A DNA stretch of 5,359 bases from Verrucomicrobiota bacterium (GTDB lineage Bacteria > Verrucomicrobiota > Verrucomicrobiia > Verrucomicrobiales > Verrucomicrobiaceae), in assembly GCA_023429545.1 (NCBI GenBank), contig JAEYUU010000217.1, forward strand, positions 1 through 5,359, in the 5' to 3' direction. The translations under genes and the position numbers were made by a program. The first letter of the stretch is position 1. Each line of letters starts with the position of its first letter. The notes under the pieces are model-generated. The model was not told the DNA's origin, did not search any database, and saw nothing but the letters and a program-made list of their open reading frames with translations. Positions 5,346 through 5,359 of this stretch are shown here, in pieces.

Positions 5346-5359
5346 GGACTGTCTTACCT

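Noticed and set aside
1..5359. CRISPR array, tRNA, rRNA, insertion sequence or phage genes
   Set aside because: No regularly spaced repeats, RNA gene sequences, transposase or integrase motifs were seen on either strand.

Overview
The window looks like a chromosomal segment from a GC-rich member of the Verrucomicrobiota. This is an inference from how the proteins read together: NuoD/NuoE of a bacterial complex I, a glycine/arginine-extended IF-1, a GYF_2-RDD membrane protein and a WXG100-like 90-residue protein. No rRNA or other marker is present to fix the taxonomy. Coding regions have high GC at third positions, and hardly any gene has a convincing Shine-Dalgarno sequence.

Layout. Positions 1-876 (minus strand) hold a beta-class adenine-type DNA methyltransferase resembling DpnA/M.DpnIIB, cut at its C-terminus by the window edge. 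A 196-bp divergent intergenic region (877-1072) follows and carries a perfect TGTGA-N6-TCACA palindrome, the form of a Crp/Fnr-family operator. All remaining genes are on the plus strand: nuoD (1073-2320) and nuoE (2341-2841), two complex I subunits 20 bp apart without nuoC before or nuoF after; an infA-type IF-1 gene (IF-1 domain about 3173-3382, stop at 3385) preceded by a long Gly/Arg-rich segment and an uncertain start; a GYF_2 + RDD membrane protein (3474-4268); a DEDDy-type 3'-5' exonuclease-like protein (4295-4840); and a WXG100-like small helical protein (5013-5285). The last 74 bp contain only an imperfect inverted repeat.

How the genes relate. NuoD and NuoE work together in NADH:quinone oxidoreductase and are probably co-transcribed, perhaps under the Crp/Fnr-like site. 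The remaining genes are of unrelated function (DNA modification, translation initiation, membrane protein, nuclease, secreted-type helical hairpin), so this looks like core chromosome with mixed neighbours rather than a mobile or defence island. There is no tRNA, rRNA, CRISPR array, insertion sequence or integrase in the window.

The points most worth a second look are the IF-1 with an RGG-like N-terminal extension whose start codon and reading frame are not settled, the cUUCGg hairpin just ahead of it, the perfect Crp-type palindrome upstream of nuoD, and the separation of nuoDE from the rest of the complex I genes.
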